From Moorella glycerini (GTDB lineage: Bacteria > Bacillota > DSM-521 > Neomoorellales > Neomoorellaceae): a DNA stretch of 64,000 nucleotides. Positions within the stretch are counted from its first letter, which is position 1, and each line of letters begins with the position of its first letter. Shown in pieces: positions 43,524-52,814 of the stretch. Below the pieces are notes generated by a model. The model saw nothing but the letters and a program-made list of their open reading frames with translations. It was not told the DNA's origin and searched no databases. The DNA is taken from contig NZ_CP046244.1 of NCBI RefSeq assembly GCF_009735625.1, positions 1,612,001-1,676,000 on the forward strand, written 5' to 3'. The position numbers and the translations under genes were made by a program.

Positions 43524-43946
43524 TTAACTGTACTGTTCCGGGCACCGTTTTTTAGCCTGGCGGTAAACGGTACCCTGCGCCAGAGCAATGTTCTGGCCGT
43601 TACTGGTAGTAACCGTCAACCGGTAGACGCCGGTATGCCGGGTGAGGTGCTCTTCCTCGGCAGTAGCCACCAGCCTGGTTCCTACGGGGGCCGGGCTGAG
43701 GTAATTGATGGTTACCGTCAGGGCTACGGCCGGGTCACCACGGGAATTGCTGGCTAACCCTAAAGCCGTATCGGCCAGGGTAAAAATGGCACCCCCGTGG
43801 CCGATGCCGTGGAAGTTGACCATGTTTTCTGTGAGGGTCATGGCCACCCGGGCATAGCCGGGGGCCAGTTCCAGGAGTTCAATCCCCAGGGAGCGGGGAA
43901 AGGTATCAGCATCATATCTTGCCCTGACTTCCTCCAGGGAATCCAC
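43524..43946 (-). CDS. PaaI-like hotdog thioesterase
   Basis: 140 residues, hotdog fold. The NFHGIGHGGAIFTLADTAL segment carries the HGG...D/E motif of PaaI/YbgC-type acyl-CoA thioesterases, followed by TVTINYLSPAPVGTRL. It probably hydrolyses an aryl- or acyl-CoA; the substrate is unknown. The small gene at 44014 and glycerate kinase lie upstream on the same strand, but 67-base gaps leave the operon uncertain. Confidence 0.9.
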   Translation of the reverse strand: MDSLEEVRARYDADTFPRSLGIELLELAPGYARVAMTLTENMVNFHGIGHGGAIFTLADTALGLASNSRGDPAVALTVTINYLSPAPVGTRLVATAEEEHLTRHTGVYRLTVTTSNGQNIALAQGTVYRQAKKRCPEQYS

Positions 43947-44013
43947 AACAACTCCTCCCCCGTAAATGGAAGTTATGGAGAAGGCAGGTTCCTTGTGGAT
44001 AAGGCTGCCCTTT

Positions 44014-44256
44014 TCAACTCGTTTCCTGGCGGCAGGCTATAACATGATACGTCCTGCCATCGCTATCACCGCGGCTCTGGTAGTCGAGGCCGTGGTCCGC
44101 TAAAAGCTTTAATACCAGGTCGGCCTGGTGGGCATCGGCGGCCTCTATGGTAATAGTCAGGTGGTCCCCCGGATTCAGGCGCGGCAGGACGTCCCGCACC
44201 CGGGCCAGGTCGTTGCTGGTAATGGCGGTACCCATCCTTAAGGCAATATCAGGCAT
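44014..44256 (-). CDS. Small hypothetical alpha/beta protein
   Basis: 80 residues: MPDIALRMGTAITSNDLARV, then NPGDHLTITIEAADAHQADLVLKLLADHG and YHVIACR. The pattern (beta-alpha-beta with DAHQADLV helix) suggests a compact ferredoxin-like or TusA-like fold, but I do not recognise the family. ATG 44256 with GGAGG seven bases upstream is preferred to TTG 44259. Between thioesterase and glycerate kinase on the same strand. Confidence 0.6.
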   Translation of the reverse strand: MPDIALRMGTAITSNDLARVRDVLPRLNPGDHLTITIEAADAHQADLVLKLLADHGLDYQSRGDSDGRTYHVIACRQETS

Positions 44257-44317
44257 CAAAGGGCCTCCTTCCTGACTTTTTCCTTAGTTTTGCCGGGGAG
44301 GGGGCCTTTTAATGCTC

Positions 44318-45460
44318 TTATTTATTCATCACAGTCAACAGCCGCACCAGGCGTTCGGCGGCGTCGGCCAGGAGGGAGGCGGCGTTTTCCAGGCAGTAGG
44401 CTAAAGGTACCGGCCGGGGGACGATGCTCATAAAACCTTTAATGCCGTGGTCATAGACGGTGCTGGCGCCTTCGCCAATGGAGCCTACCAGGGCGACCAC
44501 CGGGATGCCGTATTTCCCGGCTACGCGGGCGACGCCGGCGGGAACTTTACCGTAGGCCGTCTGGCGGTTGATTTCCCCTTCGCCGGTAATGACCAGGTCG
44601 GCGCCTCTGGCCAGGAAGCCGTCCAGATCTACGGCCTCCATCACCAGCTCGATGCCGCGCCGCAAGTTAGCGTCCAGGAAGGCTACCAGGCCGGCCCCCA
44701 GGCCGCCGGCAGCACCGGCGCCGGGCAGCTCCCGGACGTCTTTCCCCAGGTCCCGTTCAATGATATCCGCCAGCCTGGCCAGGGCGGCATCCAGGCGGGG
44801 GACCATCTCCGGCGGGGCGCCCTTCTGGGGACCGTAGACGGCCGAGGCTCCCCGGGGACCGCATAAGGGGTTATCCACGTCGCAGGCCACCAGGATTTCC
44901 GCATCCTTTACCCGCGGGTCCAGGCCCTGGATATCGATGTGGTCCAGTTCCTCCAGCCCGGCGGCACCCGGCTTGATATCCTGCCCCCCAGCATCCAGGA
45001 GCTTTACCCCCAGGGCCTGGGCCATGCCGGCACCGCCGTCGTTGGTAGCACTGCCGCCGATGCCTACAATCAACCGCCGGCAGCCGGCGTCCAGGGCCTG
45101 GCGGATGAGTTCACCGGTACCGTAGGTGGTGGTAAACAGGGGGTTGCGCTTTTCCCGGGGTACCAGGGGCAGGCCCGAGGCCTGGGCCATTTCCACCACG
45201 GCAGTGGTACCATCCCCCAGGATACCCCAGGCGGCCCGGACCGGTTGCCCCAGGGGACCGGTGACGGTGGTGGTGATTGCCCGCCCGCCGGTGGCGGCTA
45301 CCAGGGTGGTCGTTAAACCTTCACCGCCGTCGGCCATGGGTACGGTGACGGTTTCTACTTCCGGGAAAACCCGCTTGATACCTTCAGCTATAGCCGCCGC
45401 AACTGCGGGAGCATCCAGGCTTTCTTTAAAGGAATCCGGGGCAATGACAATGCGCTTCAT
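44318..45460 (-). CDS. Glycerate kinase (GK-I/GarK type)
   Basis: 380 residues. ATP-dependent phosphorylation of D-glycerate, giving 2- or 3-phosphoglycerate. Signature N-terminus IVIAPDSFKESLDAPAVAAAI, MADGGEGL, GIGGSATNDGGAGMAQALG, and GEGEINRQTAYGKVPAGVA. Full family length. The start ATG 45460 has GGAGGT upstream. Transcribed divergently from the M-box operon, the two promoters sharing about 110 bases. Confidence 0.95.
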   Translation of the reverse strand: MKRIVIAPDSFKESLDAPAVAAAIAEGIKRVFPEVETVTVPMADGGEGLTTTLVAATGGRAITTTVTGPLGQPVRAAWGILGDGTTAVVEMAQASGLPLVPREKRNPLFTTTYGTGELIRQALDAGCRRLIVGIGGSATNDGGAGMAQALGVKLLDAGGQDIKPGAAGLEELDHIDIQGLDPRVKDAEILVACDVDNPLCGPRGASAVYGPQKGAPPEMVPRLDAALARLADIIERDLGKDVRELPGAGAAGGLGAGLVAFLDANLRRGIELVMEAVDLDGFLARGADLVITGEGEINRQTAYGKVPAGVARVAGKYGIPVVALVGSIGEGASTVYDHGIKGFMSIVPRPVPLAYCLENAASLLADAAERLVRLLTVMNK

Positions 45461-45535
45461 TTTTTTACCTCCAGTCGCAAGAACCTCCCTGTAAATATTC
45501 GCCGGGAAAATAAAAATACCTACCTTACTTCAACC

Positions 45536-45564
45536 TTGACACTTAAAAAAGCCCAATTTATAAT
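45536..45564 (+). promoter_or_regulatory. Consensus promoter of the M-box operon
   Basis: TTGACA (45536-45541), 17-base spacer, TATAAT (45559-45564), directly before the riboswitch. Confidence 0.92.
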
Positions 45565-45571
45565 GAAATTA

Positions 45572-45735
45572 AACCTTCGTTAGGTGAGGCTTCTGCATAG
45601 ACAGACGCCACTGCCCGGAAACGTCGAAAGACGCCAATGGGTCAACAGGTATTACCGGCTTAAGGTTCTACCTAATGTGGCTGAGAGTTATCTCTAGCTA
45701 TGCACGTGCCAAAGCTCAACGAGTGGGGGTATATA
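45572..45735 (+). promoter_or_regulatory. M-box (ykoK) Mg2+ riboswitch
   Basis: The leader carries the hallmark blocks of the ykoK/M-box class: CTTCGTTAGGTGAGGC, an internal CACTGCCCGGAAACGTC, AAAGACGCCAATGGGTCAAC, and the closing GCCAAAGCTCAACGAG near 45708-45724. M-boxes bind Mg2+ and usually stop expression of Mg2+ transporters when the ion is plentiful. It is followed by a terminator and the ABC permease gene. Confidence 0.93.
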
Positions 45736-45755
45736 GGGCTATTTATGAACTCTAT

Positions 45756-45784
45756 GTCTTCCCACTTGGGAAGACTATTTTATT
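45756..45784 (+). terminator. Riboswitch-controlled terminator
   Basis: GTCTTCCC (45756-45763), loop ACTT, GGGAAGAC (45768-45775), then TATTTTATT, ending before the permease ribosome site: the expected expression platform of the M-box. Confidence 0.85.
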
Positions 45785-45802
45785 GGTTGGGAGGTGAACC
45801 CC

Positions 45803-47524
45803 GTGGCGCGGGCAACGAACCTGGCCCTGACCATGATTATGGCCGCCCTTTTAATCGCCTTTGCCTACTTTGCCTACCAGGGCCACCGGGCTGTTACCCT
45901 GGCAGGAGGGACAACAGTTGTTACCAGCATCGGTATCCTGCCCTATTACGCCTTCCGGTCTTTTGTGCGGATGCTGGGCGCCTATATCCTGTCCTTTATC
46001 TTTACCCTTACTTATGGTTATAAAGCCGGGACAGACGAACGAGCCGGGCGCTGGCTCATTCCCATCCTGGATATCCTGCAGTCGGTGCCCATCCTGGGGT
46101 TCTTCCCTGCTGCCGTTTACTTTTTTGTCTCCCTTTTCCAGGGCCGCCTCCTGGGAGTGGAACTGGCTTCCATCTTTCTTATCTTCACCAGCCAGGCCTG
46201 GAATATGACCTTCGGTTTTTATGAGTCCCTGACGACTATACCCAGGGATCTCAGGGAAGCGGCTGATGCCTACCGGGTGAGGGGTTGGCGCCGTTTCCAG
46301 AAACTCTACTTACCCGCCGGTATACCCAAGCTGGTATATAATAGCATCATGTCCTGGGCCGGTGGCTGGTACTTCCTTATTGCCGCAGAAATTATTGCCA
46401 TCGGGCCGGTAGAGTATTCCCTGCCGGGCCTGGGGAGCTACCTCATCAAGACCACGGAGAAGGGTGAGCTGGGGCTTACGGTGGCCGGCCTTTTAACCCT
46501 GATCATGTTAATTACTTTAATGAATATCTTTATCTGGCGCCCCCTTTCTACCTGGGCGGAAAATTTTAAATATGAATTTGGCAGCGGCGGGGGTAACCAT
46601 ATCCCGGGCGGTTGGGGTTACCACCTCTGGTGGCAGGCGCCGGGCTTCCGGGAAATAAGGTTGCTGGTCGTGAAGGGCGGCGCGTCCCTGACCCTTGCTT
46701 TAGAAAGTTATGCCGCGAAACTTGAAAGGAATTTAGCAGGATGGGATTTCTGGCAGCGTTTGGTGGGGATCACCCGGCGCCTTATTTCCTGGGGCCTGGC
46801 CTTGTTGCTGGCTTACGCCCTGATGCGCGGCCTGGTGGCCCTGGGCACCCTTTTCCTGATGCCCTGGCAACCGGAAGTCTTCAGCATCCCCAGGGCCATC
46901 CTGTTTTCTTTCCTGCGCTTGCTGGCAGCATACCTCCTGTCCCTCGCCTGGACGGTACCGGTGGCCATCTGGATCGGGCACAATGAACGGGTCTATGAAA
47001 TCCTGACACCTGTGTTTGAAATACTGGCTTCAGTGCCGGCAACAGCTTTATTCCCTATTATTGTTTTTATCCTGGTAGGCCTGACGGGGGGTATGAACCT
47101 GGCGGCCGTACTCCTGGTGCTGACGGGGATGCAATGGTACCTCCTTTTTAACCTCATCGCCGGGGTGAAAAGCATCCCCAGGGATTTAAAGGAGGCGGCG
47201 GCAGCCTTTGGCCTGAAAGGTTTCGGGTACCTGCGCCGGGTAGTCCTGCCGGCCATGGTGCCGTCCTTGATTACCGGTAGTATTACTGCCTGGGGTGGCG
47301 GTTGGAATGCCCTGATTGTTGCCGAATATGTGGTCTATGCCGGCCAGACCTATACGGCCTTTGGTATTGGCTCCTTGCTGGATACGGCTACTTATAGCAG
47401 CGGCAGCTTCCAGTTAATCTGGTCCAGTCTAATAGCCATGATGGTGACTATCGTTCTCATGAACCGTTTCTTCTGGCGGCGGCTCTATGAAATGGCTGCC
47501 CGGCGGTTTAAAATAGAAGCCTGA
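45803..47524 (+). CDS. Duplicated-permease ABC transporter subunit (COG4986 type)
   Basis: About 573 residues with two homologous BPD_transp_1 permease halves. Each half has an EAA-type loop: LREAADAYRVRGWRRFQKLYLPAGIPKL and LKEAAAAFGLKGFGYLRRVVLP. About twelve membrane spans; ends in a basic MAARRFKIEA. GTG 45803, spaced well from GGGAGG, is preferred to GTG 45794, which overlaps that site. The family is annotated as an anion (nitrate/sulfonate-like) transporter, but the substrate is not established. Control by an M-box implies a link to Mg2+ supply. No binding-protein gene is adjacent. Confidence 0.88.
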   Translation: MARATNLALTMIMAALLIAFAYFAYQGHRAVTLAGGTTVVTSIGILPYYAFRSFVRMLGAYILSFIFTLTYGYKAGTDERAGRWLIPILDILQSVPILGFFPAAVYFFVSLFQGRLLGVELASIFLIFTSQAWNMTFGFYESLTTIPRDLREAADAYRVRGWRRFQKLYLPAGIPKLVYNSIMSWAGGWYFLIAAEIIAIGPVEYSLPGLGSYLIKTTEKGELGLTVAGLLTLIMLITLMNIFIWRPLSTWAENFKYEFGSGGGNHIPGGWGYHLWWQAPGFREIRLLVVKGGASLTLALESYAAKLERNLAGWDFWQRLVGITRRLISWGLALLLAYALMRGLVALGTLFLMPWQPEVFSIPRAILFSFLRLLAAYLLSLAWTVPVAIWIGHNERVYEILTPVFEILASVPATALFPIIVFILVGLTGGMNLAAVLLVLTGMQWYLLFNLIAGVKSIPRDLKEAAAAFGLKGFGYLRRVVLPAMVPSLITGSITAWGGGWNALIVAEYVVYAGQTYTAFGIGSLLDTATYSSGSFQLIWSSLIAMMVTIVLMNRFFWRRLYEMAARRFKIEA

Positions 47525-47529
47525 AGGGG

Positions 47530-48291
47530 GTGGTGTCCCTGGCTTTACTGCTTGAAGTCAGTCATGTTTTTAAAACCTATACCGATGCCAACCGGTCCCT
47601 GACGGTCCTTAATGATATTTCCTTTACCATTAATAAAGGAGAATTTGTCTGCCTGGTAGGCCCGTCGGGTTCTGGTAAGAGTACCCTGCTGAGGATGGTT
47701 GTCGGCCTGGACCGGCCGTCCCGGGGGCAGATTTTTTACCGCGGCCAGGAAGTTAACGGCGTCATGGACAAAATGGCCATGGTCTTCCAGTCCTTCGCCC
47801 TGTTGCCCTGGTTGACGGTTATGGGCAACGTGGCCCTGGGCCTGGAAGCTAAAGGTATACCCAGGCCGGAAAGGGAGGCCATTGCCAGTAAATATATTGA
47901 TAAGGTGGGCCTGGATGGTTTTGAAGAGGCTTACCCGCGGGAGCTTTCCGGCGGTATGAAACAACGGGTGGGCATTGCCCGGGCCCTGACCATGGAACCG
48001 GAACTCCTCTGCATGGATGAACCCTTTTCTGCCCTGGACGCCTTTACGGCCCAGAACCTGCGGGAGGAACTACTGGACCTGTGGCTGGATGTAACGTTGC
48101 CCGTCAAGTCGGTCTTCATGGTGACCCACGGCATTGAGGAAGCCGTTTTTATGGCCGACCGGGTAATTGTGTTATCAAAAAGGCCGGCCCGGATACTGGC
48201 CGATGTCAGGGTAGACCTGCCCCGCCCGCGCAATATGAAGGATGAAGCCTTCGCCCGGGTTACGGATAAGATATACTCGCTTTTGTTCTAA
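47530..48291 (+). CDS. ABC transporter ATPase (NitT/TauT type)
   Basis: 253 residues: Walker A GPSGSGKSTLL, Q-loop VFQSFALLPW, signature LSGGMKQRVGIARAL, Walker B LLCMDEPFSALDAFT, His switch MVTHGIEEAV. The start (GTG 47530 or 47533) directly follows the permease stop with GAAGGGGG as ribosome site. Relatives of this transporter often have an AAA-associated domain fused or encoded next door; here that protein lies separately at 58343. With the double permease it makes an M-box-regulated importer or exporter. Confidence 0.92.
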   Translation: MVSLALLLEVSHVFKTYTDANRSLTVLNDISFTINKGEFVCLVGPSGSGKSTLLRMVVGLDRPSRGQIFYRGQEVNGVMDKMAMVFQSFALLPWLTVMGNVALGLEAKGIPRPEREAIASKYIDKVGLDGFEEAYPRELSGGMKQRVGIARALTMEPELLCMDEPFSALDAFTAQNLREELLDLWLDVTLPVKSVFMVTHGIEEAVFMADRVIVLSKRPARILADVRVDLPRPRNMKDEAFARVTDKIYSLLF

Positions 48292-48402
48292 GAAGGAACA
48301 AGAGGACGGGTTTGATACCCGCCCCCTTTAGCTCTTATGCGGACAAAAAGCCCTCCCTGTCCGCCTTGAAAACCCGGAAATTCCTCTCCTGGCAAGGGAG
48401 GT

Positions 48403-49755
48403 TTACCTCTGCTCCAGGGGAACATACTTTCTTTTACCTATCACATTCTTGTAGGCCGGTCTAATAATCCTGCCCCCGCTTACCAGCTCTTCCAGCAGGT
48501 GGGCACACCAGCCGGAGATTCTGGCTATGGCAAAAATTGGTGTATAAAGTTCCACGGGAATATTTAACATCTTGTACACAAAACCCGAATAGAAGTCCAC
48601 ATTGGGAGCGATAATCTTTTCATTTCCTTTTTTTGAGGCAAATAATTCGGGTCCAACTTTTTCTATGGTCAGGTAGAGGCCGAATTCATCTTCCATGTTT
48701 TTCTCTTTAGCCAGTTCAGCAGCTTTGGCTTTTAATAATACGGCCCGTGGATCGGACAGGGTGTAAACGGCATGGCCAAGGCCATATATTAATCCTTTTT
48801 TGTCAAAGGCTTCCTTGTTGAGAATTTTAGTCAGGTAATATTTAACTTCTTCTTCATCGGCCCAGTCTTTTACATTGTTCTTTATATCATCCATCATTTC
48901 CATAACTTTAATATTGGCGCCGCCATGCTTGGGACCCTTTAACGAACCCACCGCTGCCGCAATAACCGAATATATATCAGTTCCCGTGGAAGAAACCACA
49001 TGGACGGTAAAAGTTGAGTTGTTCCCCCCGCCGTGCTCGGCATGGAGTACCAGTGAAAGGTCCAGCAATTCAGCTTCCAGGCGGGTATAATGGTTATCAG
49101 GTCTAATCATGTACAGGAAATTTTCTGCTATACTCAGGTCCTTCTGCGGCAGATGAATATATAGACTTTGGTTTTCATAAAAATGGGCTTTAGCCTGGTA
49201 ACCATAAGCTACCATGATGGGGAAGCGGGCAATCAGCTCAATACTCTGCCTGACGACGTTTTTGATACTTAAATCATCCGGGTTTTTATCGTAGGAATAA
49301 GATGCTAAAACGCTCCTCGCTAATTTATTCATAATATCATTACTGGGAGCTTTTAAAATCATGTCTTCAACAAATCCCTCAGGAAGGAAGCGATTTTCTG
49401 CAAGGAGATTGCTAAAGTTATCCAGTTCCTGGCGGTTAGGCAGTTCCCCAAAGAGAAGGAGATAAGAAACTTCCTCAAAACCAAAGCGTCCTTCCGCCTG
49501 GAAATTCTTAACAATATCCCAGATATCAATTCCCCGGTAGAGCAACCGCCCTTCATCGGGAATCCTTTCGCCTTCATCTAGAATGTAACCGTGAACTTCC
49601 CCGATCTCCGTAAGCCCTACCAGCACGCCGGTGCCATCGCTGTTGCGCAAGCCCCGTTTTACATTGTATTTTTCATATAAAGTGGGCTCGATGTAATTAT
49701 TTTTTTCAGCCAGTGCAGCAAGTCGTTCCAGGTAGCTCTTGTCTTCTATCTGCAC
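48403..49755 (-). CDS. Citrate synthase (citrate/2-methylcitrate type)
   Basis: 450 residues; condenses oxaloacetate with acetyl-CoA (or propionyl-CoA). Active-site blocks: LVLHAEHGGGNNSTF (His238/His241), GLGHAVYT (His328), NVDFYSGF (Asp387), and HGGAN between them. A long N-terminal extension (to about residue 45) is typical of the clostridial/Moorella-type enzymes. The ATG 49755 leader contains AAGGATAA/TTATCCTT, a small hairpin around 49777-49798. Monocistronic. Confidence 0.95.
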   Translation of the reverse strand: MQIEDKSYLERLAALAEKNNYIEPTLYEKYNVKRGLRNSDGTGVLVGLTEIGEVHGYILDEGERIPDEGRLLYRGIDIWDIVKNFQAEGRFGFEEVSYLLLFGELPNRQELDNFSNLLAENRFLPEGFVEDMILKAPSNDIMNKLARSVLASYSYDKNPDDLSIKNVVRQSIELIARFPIMVAYGYQAKAHFYENQSLYIHLPQKDLSIAENFLYMIRPDNHYTRLEAELLDLSLVLHAEHGGGNNSTFTVHVVSSTGTDIYSVIAAAVGSLKGPKHGGANIKVMEMMDDIKNNVKDWADEEEVKYYLTKILNKEAFDKKGLIYGLGHAVYTLSDPRAVLLKAKAAELAKEKNMEDEFGLYLTIEKVGPELFASKKGNEKIIAPNVDFYSGFVYKMLNIPVELYTPIFAIARISGWCAHLLEELVSGGRIIRPAYKNVIGKRKYVPLEQR

Positions 49756-50116
49756 ATTAATACATCCTTTCTACAAGGATAAAGTTACTTATCCTTTATA
49801 TATTCTTCACCAAAACTTGTTTTCCTTTTTTGCAGGGGAAAAATTCAGGTTCAAGTTACCCCCGGACGGCCGTAAGCCTGTTTTGTTGATGCCCCTGGCG
49901 CAACGCGGGGAAAAATACCATAAGTTGTCCCCGGGAAGCAGTTATTTTATAGCTAAACCCCGGCAATAAAAGTTTGTATGAGGTGCTGAATCCTGTTCTA
50001 AGATAACGTATAAGTTTTTGACAGTCCAAAAATCCAGTAGAATCAAGGCTGGACGGGATTTGACAGAATAAAGAAGCCCAAAAGAGCAGGTTTTGCGAAA
50101 ACGCCCCTACCTTAAG
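49756..50116. other. Non-coding region upstream of citrate synthase
   Basis: About 360 bases without a gene. It contains the citrate synthase leader hairpin and, at 49987-50004, TGAATCCTGTTCTAAGAT followed by GTATAA, a sequence that recurs at 58262-58279 ahead of another gene. A GTCCA..CCAG/CTGGAC inverted repeat lies near 50022-50055. Confidence 0.45.
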
Positions 50117-50308
50117 GTGGAATGGTGCTAGCGGGCCATACGTAAACCAGAGTATCGTGAAGTGCAGCCAGATGGGCGAATACGTCACTGGATATATGTC
50201 CCGGAGCTGGGAAAATACTTGCGAGTGGTAACCCTGGAAGATGGCTAAACGGTTCACAATGCCTTTCCTGATCGCAATTTTAAAATTGCAACCACCAAAG
50301 AGGGGTGA
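50117..50308 (+). pseudogene. DUF4258-like toxin relic with stop codons
   Basis: Reads VEW C stop RAIRKPEYREVQPDGRIRHW, then YVPELGKYLRVVTLEDG stop TVHNAFPDRNF. The order (WxxI..PEY, DGR.R, KYLRVV, TVHNAFPDR) fits DUF4258-type RelE-superfamily proteins. In-frame TAG at 50129 and TAA at 50246 break it. A DUF2283-like start follows, the usual partner. Confidence 0.6.
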
Positions 50309-50312
50309 AAAT

Positions 50313-50360
50313 ATGAAATTCCATTACTACGCGGATACTGACACCCTGTATTTTGTTTAG
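50313..50360 (+). pseudogene. DUF2283 antitoxin relic (15 codons)
   Basis: ATG 50313 after GAGGGGTGAAA encodes MKFHYYADTDTLYFV and then TAG. This is the conserved start of DUF2283 proteins, partners of DUF4258; the rest is lost. Confidence 0.6.
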
Positions 50361-50524
50361 AGCCGGTATTCCACGGTTTTTTGCCGGGCCAGGACGTCGT
50401 AAAGCCTGGGAAGACGAGGGCAAAATTGCCGGCAAGGGGCCGCACGGCTCCGGCAGGTTATTATAACAAGGCCCGCCCCGGTGGATAAGGCGGGCCTTTT
50501 CCCGGACCTGCGCCCGGCAAAAAA

Positions 50525-51534
50525 TCACTGCTCCAATTGTTTCTTCATCACGGCGATCTCGTCCGGGGAAAGCCCCGTAGCCTTAATTATGGTTTCAATG
50601 TCAACGTTGAGCAAAAGCAGGTTCCGGGCCACTTCCCGTTTGCCTTTCAGTTCGCCTTCCAGTTTTCCTTCCAGTTTCCCTTTCTGTTCGCCTTCTTTTA
50701 GGCCTTTTAGCAAAGCCTGCTGCTGCATCTCTTCCAGGGTTAATTCCAGGTTGTAAATCATCCGTTCCACCTCCCAGGGATTGCTTGCGTCCAGGATGCC
50801 GTCGATTTTTGCGCTAAAATCTCCAGGTATTCTGGGCTTGACGACGTTCTTCAGCCAGGTCGTAAAATGGCGGAACTCATCAGGCGTGAGCCGCCTTAAA
50901 ATACCTGATAGTTTCTGCAACCTTCCAACCAGGTCTTCCGGGTGCATCCTCTGGTCCAAAAGAAAGATGCCGGCTATCAGATTGGCCACCCTGATTAGCT
51001 CTTCTTCGTTGTAACGGTTGACGTCAAATAGCAGGTAGCGGTAGTCCAGAAAATGCCCGCTGAAGTCTTGGTAACCGTCTAGCATTTCTTTGAAGGAGAG
51101 CGCCGCCGTCCAGGAGCCGGCCCCGTTGTAGAGCACCGCCGGGATGATGGGCGGCAGGCGGAAATGCTTGCTCTCCCGCTCGTGCTGCGGGGTGTTGTTG
51201 TAGATTTCCCGCCAGATTTCAACCATATAGAGCAGCAGCCGGAAAGGGATCAGGTAGTCTACCGTTGACTGCAGCTCCAGCAGGACGTAAAAGATGACGT
51301 TTCTATCTTTGGTCTTGAGCCGGTAGACGATATCGGCTTCTTTCTCGCTGAAATCCTGGAGGACGTAGGACTTGTTCACCAGATGAGGTCGTCGGCGTCA
51401 ATGGCCTCCACCCAGTCTTCCCGGACGAAGGTCTTCAGCAGTTCCAGGAATACCCTTTTGTCGGCCAGGAGCTGCCTGTAACCCTTGTCGTGGGGGTGGT
51501 GGGGAGGCCGGGGTTGCCCTTCGTTTTCTGGCAA
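50525..51534 (-). pseudogene. Rpn/YhgA-type PD-(D/E)xK nuclease, frameshifted
   Basis: The start TTG 51534 reads PENEGQPRPPHHPHDKGYRQ, LLADKRVFLELLKTFV and EDWVEAIDADDLIW, the N-terminus of recombination-promoting nucleases (Rpn, former transposase_31), but ends at TGA near 51376. The rest continues in another frame from VNKSYVLQDFSEKEADIVYR through VIFYVLLELQSTVDYLIPFRLL (the nuclease core) to a Lys/Glu/Gly-rich tail. A single-base change around 51376-51380 separates the halves. GTG/ATG restarts could give a protein lacking the HDKGY start. Confidence 0.82.
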
Positions 51535-51995
51535 GGGATCACCTTCTTCTGGATTTTATTATAGCATATTTCTGGAAAATGGGGATACTTTTCTGAAAGC
51601 CTGCGCTTCCCGCTTCCTGAATTTACAAAGAATGTTACGATTCACCGGCCGCAGCGGCAGCGATAAATGGTTTTAATACTTTCCAGGACCAGCTTATTAC
51701 CCGGAATACCGGGCAAGGAAAAGCCTGCTTCTCCTGGCAGTTAAACGTAAAAAGCATAAGCTTTTTGCGAAGATCGGATAACCTTGGAGGAAACTGGTAG
51801 TTTGTGTCGAATTTTTAACTTGATTAGCGGAAACGGAACCCTAGCAATATGATAGCTGTGAGACGAGGAAGCTGGGGCAAATATTTCGATCCGGCCTTTA
51901 TCCCTGGTGATAAAAAGGGAGAAAACCCCTTGATAAATTCAGAATAGATTCCGGGACCGGACCAGAAAACGGTCTCGAAGGGAGGGCCGAAAATC
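51535..51995. other. Non-coding region
   Basis: About 460 bases without a gene. No tRNA, riboswitch or terminator that I can support; 51815-51900 has GC-rich paired segments (GGAAACGGAACC, GACGAGGAAGC) of unknown meaning. It provides GGGAGGG, the ribosome site for the regulator at 51996. Confidence 0.4.
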
Positions 51996-52656
51996 TTGTT
52001 AGCCTTGCCGGAAAAAAGCATCCTGCTAGTGGAAGACTCGAACCTAACCAGGTTTTCCTCCAGGAGAACACTGGAGGAGAAGGGCTACCTGGTGGACGAA
52101 GCCGCGAGCGGCCAGGAGGCGCTGGTTAAGGCCAGGGGAAAAGGAGAACCGTACGACCTGGTGATCCTCGACATCCACCTCCCGGGAATGGACGGCCTGG
52201 GAGTGCTGGAGAACCTCAAGCGCCTGCCGGAATACCGGTACGTCCCGGTGATGGTGGTAACGGTCGAGAGCAACGTCGCCGTGGTTAGGCGGGCTATAGA
52301 GCTGGGGGCGGTCGAATACCTCTGCAAGCCCTACTCGTTAGAGGAGCTGGTGCGCCGCGTAGAGAAACTGATAGGTCCTGGCGCCCGGGGAGAAGCTGCC
52401 CCCACAGGACTGCTCCATAAAGTACTTAGAAATGAAATCAACCGGGCGAGCAGGGGCGGGCTAAATGTAGCCCTGGTTCTGGCCAGGTCGGAAAGGTTGG
52501 GCAAGGGAAAGATAGGGGAATGCGCCAGGCAGGCGCGGCGGCGCTTGCGCGAAATAGACACCGTCATCGAGCTTAGCAAGAGTACGCTGGCGATAGTCCT
52601 CCCACATACGGGGAAAGAAGGCGCACAGGTGGTAACGACGAAACTGGAGGGCTTCC
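51996..52656 (+). pseudogene. Receiver-GGDEF-like regulator, 5' part (split by transposon)
   Basis: TTG 51996 after GGGAGGG encodes a receiver: LLVEDSNLTRFSSRRTLEEKG, DLVILDIHLPGMDG (phospho-Asp), VVTVESN and CKPYSLEEL. A degenerate GGDEF-like region follows (ARSERLGKGKIGECARQ, LREIDTVIELSKSTLAIVLPHT), without a GGDEF motif, so it is unlikely to be a cyclase. The frame is cut at 52656 by the element at 52657-55984; rejoining at the 6-bp target duplication restores EGFLPGTWSYGIAVYP. Gene inactivated or truncated. Confidence 0.85.
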
Positions 52657-52814
52657 TGTCATTTAGCACATTAAATTAACCACCGTTTTTCAAATTAAAG
52701 TAACTCACGCCGCCGGCACAAACTGCAAGATTATCAAATTACAGCACCCCAAATTCTCAGGAATTGCACATTAGCACAATAAAATCCCCAAAGAAAAAAG
52801 CCGCTCAACGCGGC

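Noticed and set aside
51800-51990. Cyclic-di-GMP riboswitch before the GGDEF-like regulator
   Set aside because: I could not match the conserved core of either c-di-GMP class; the paired segments are too vague.
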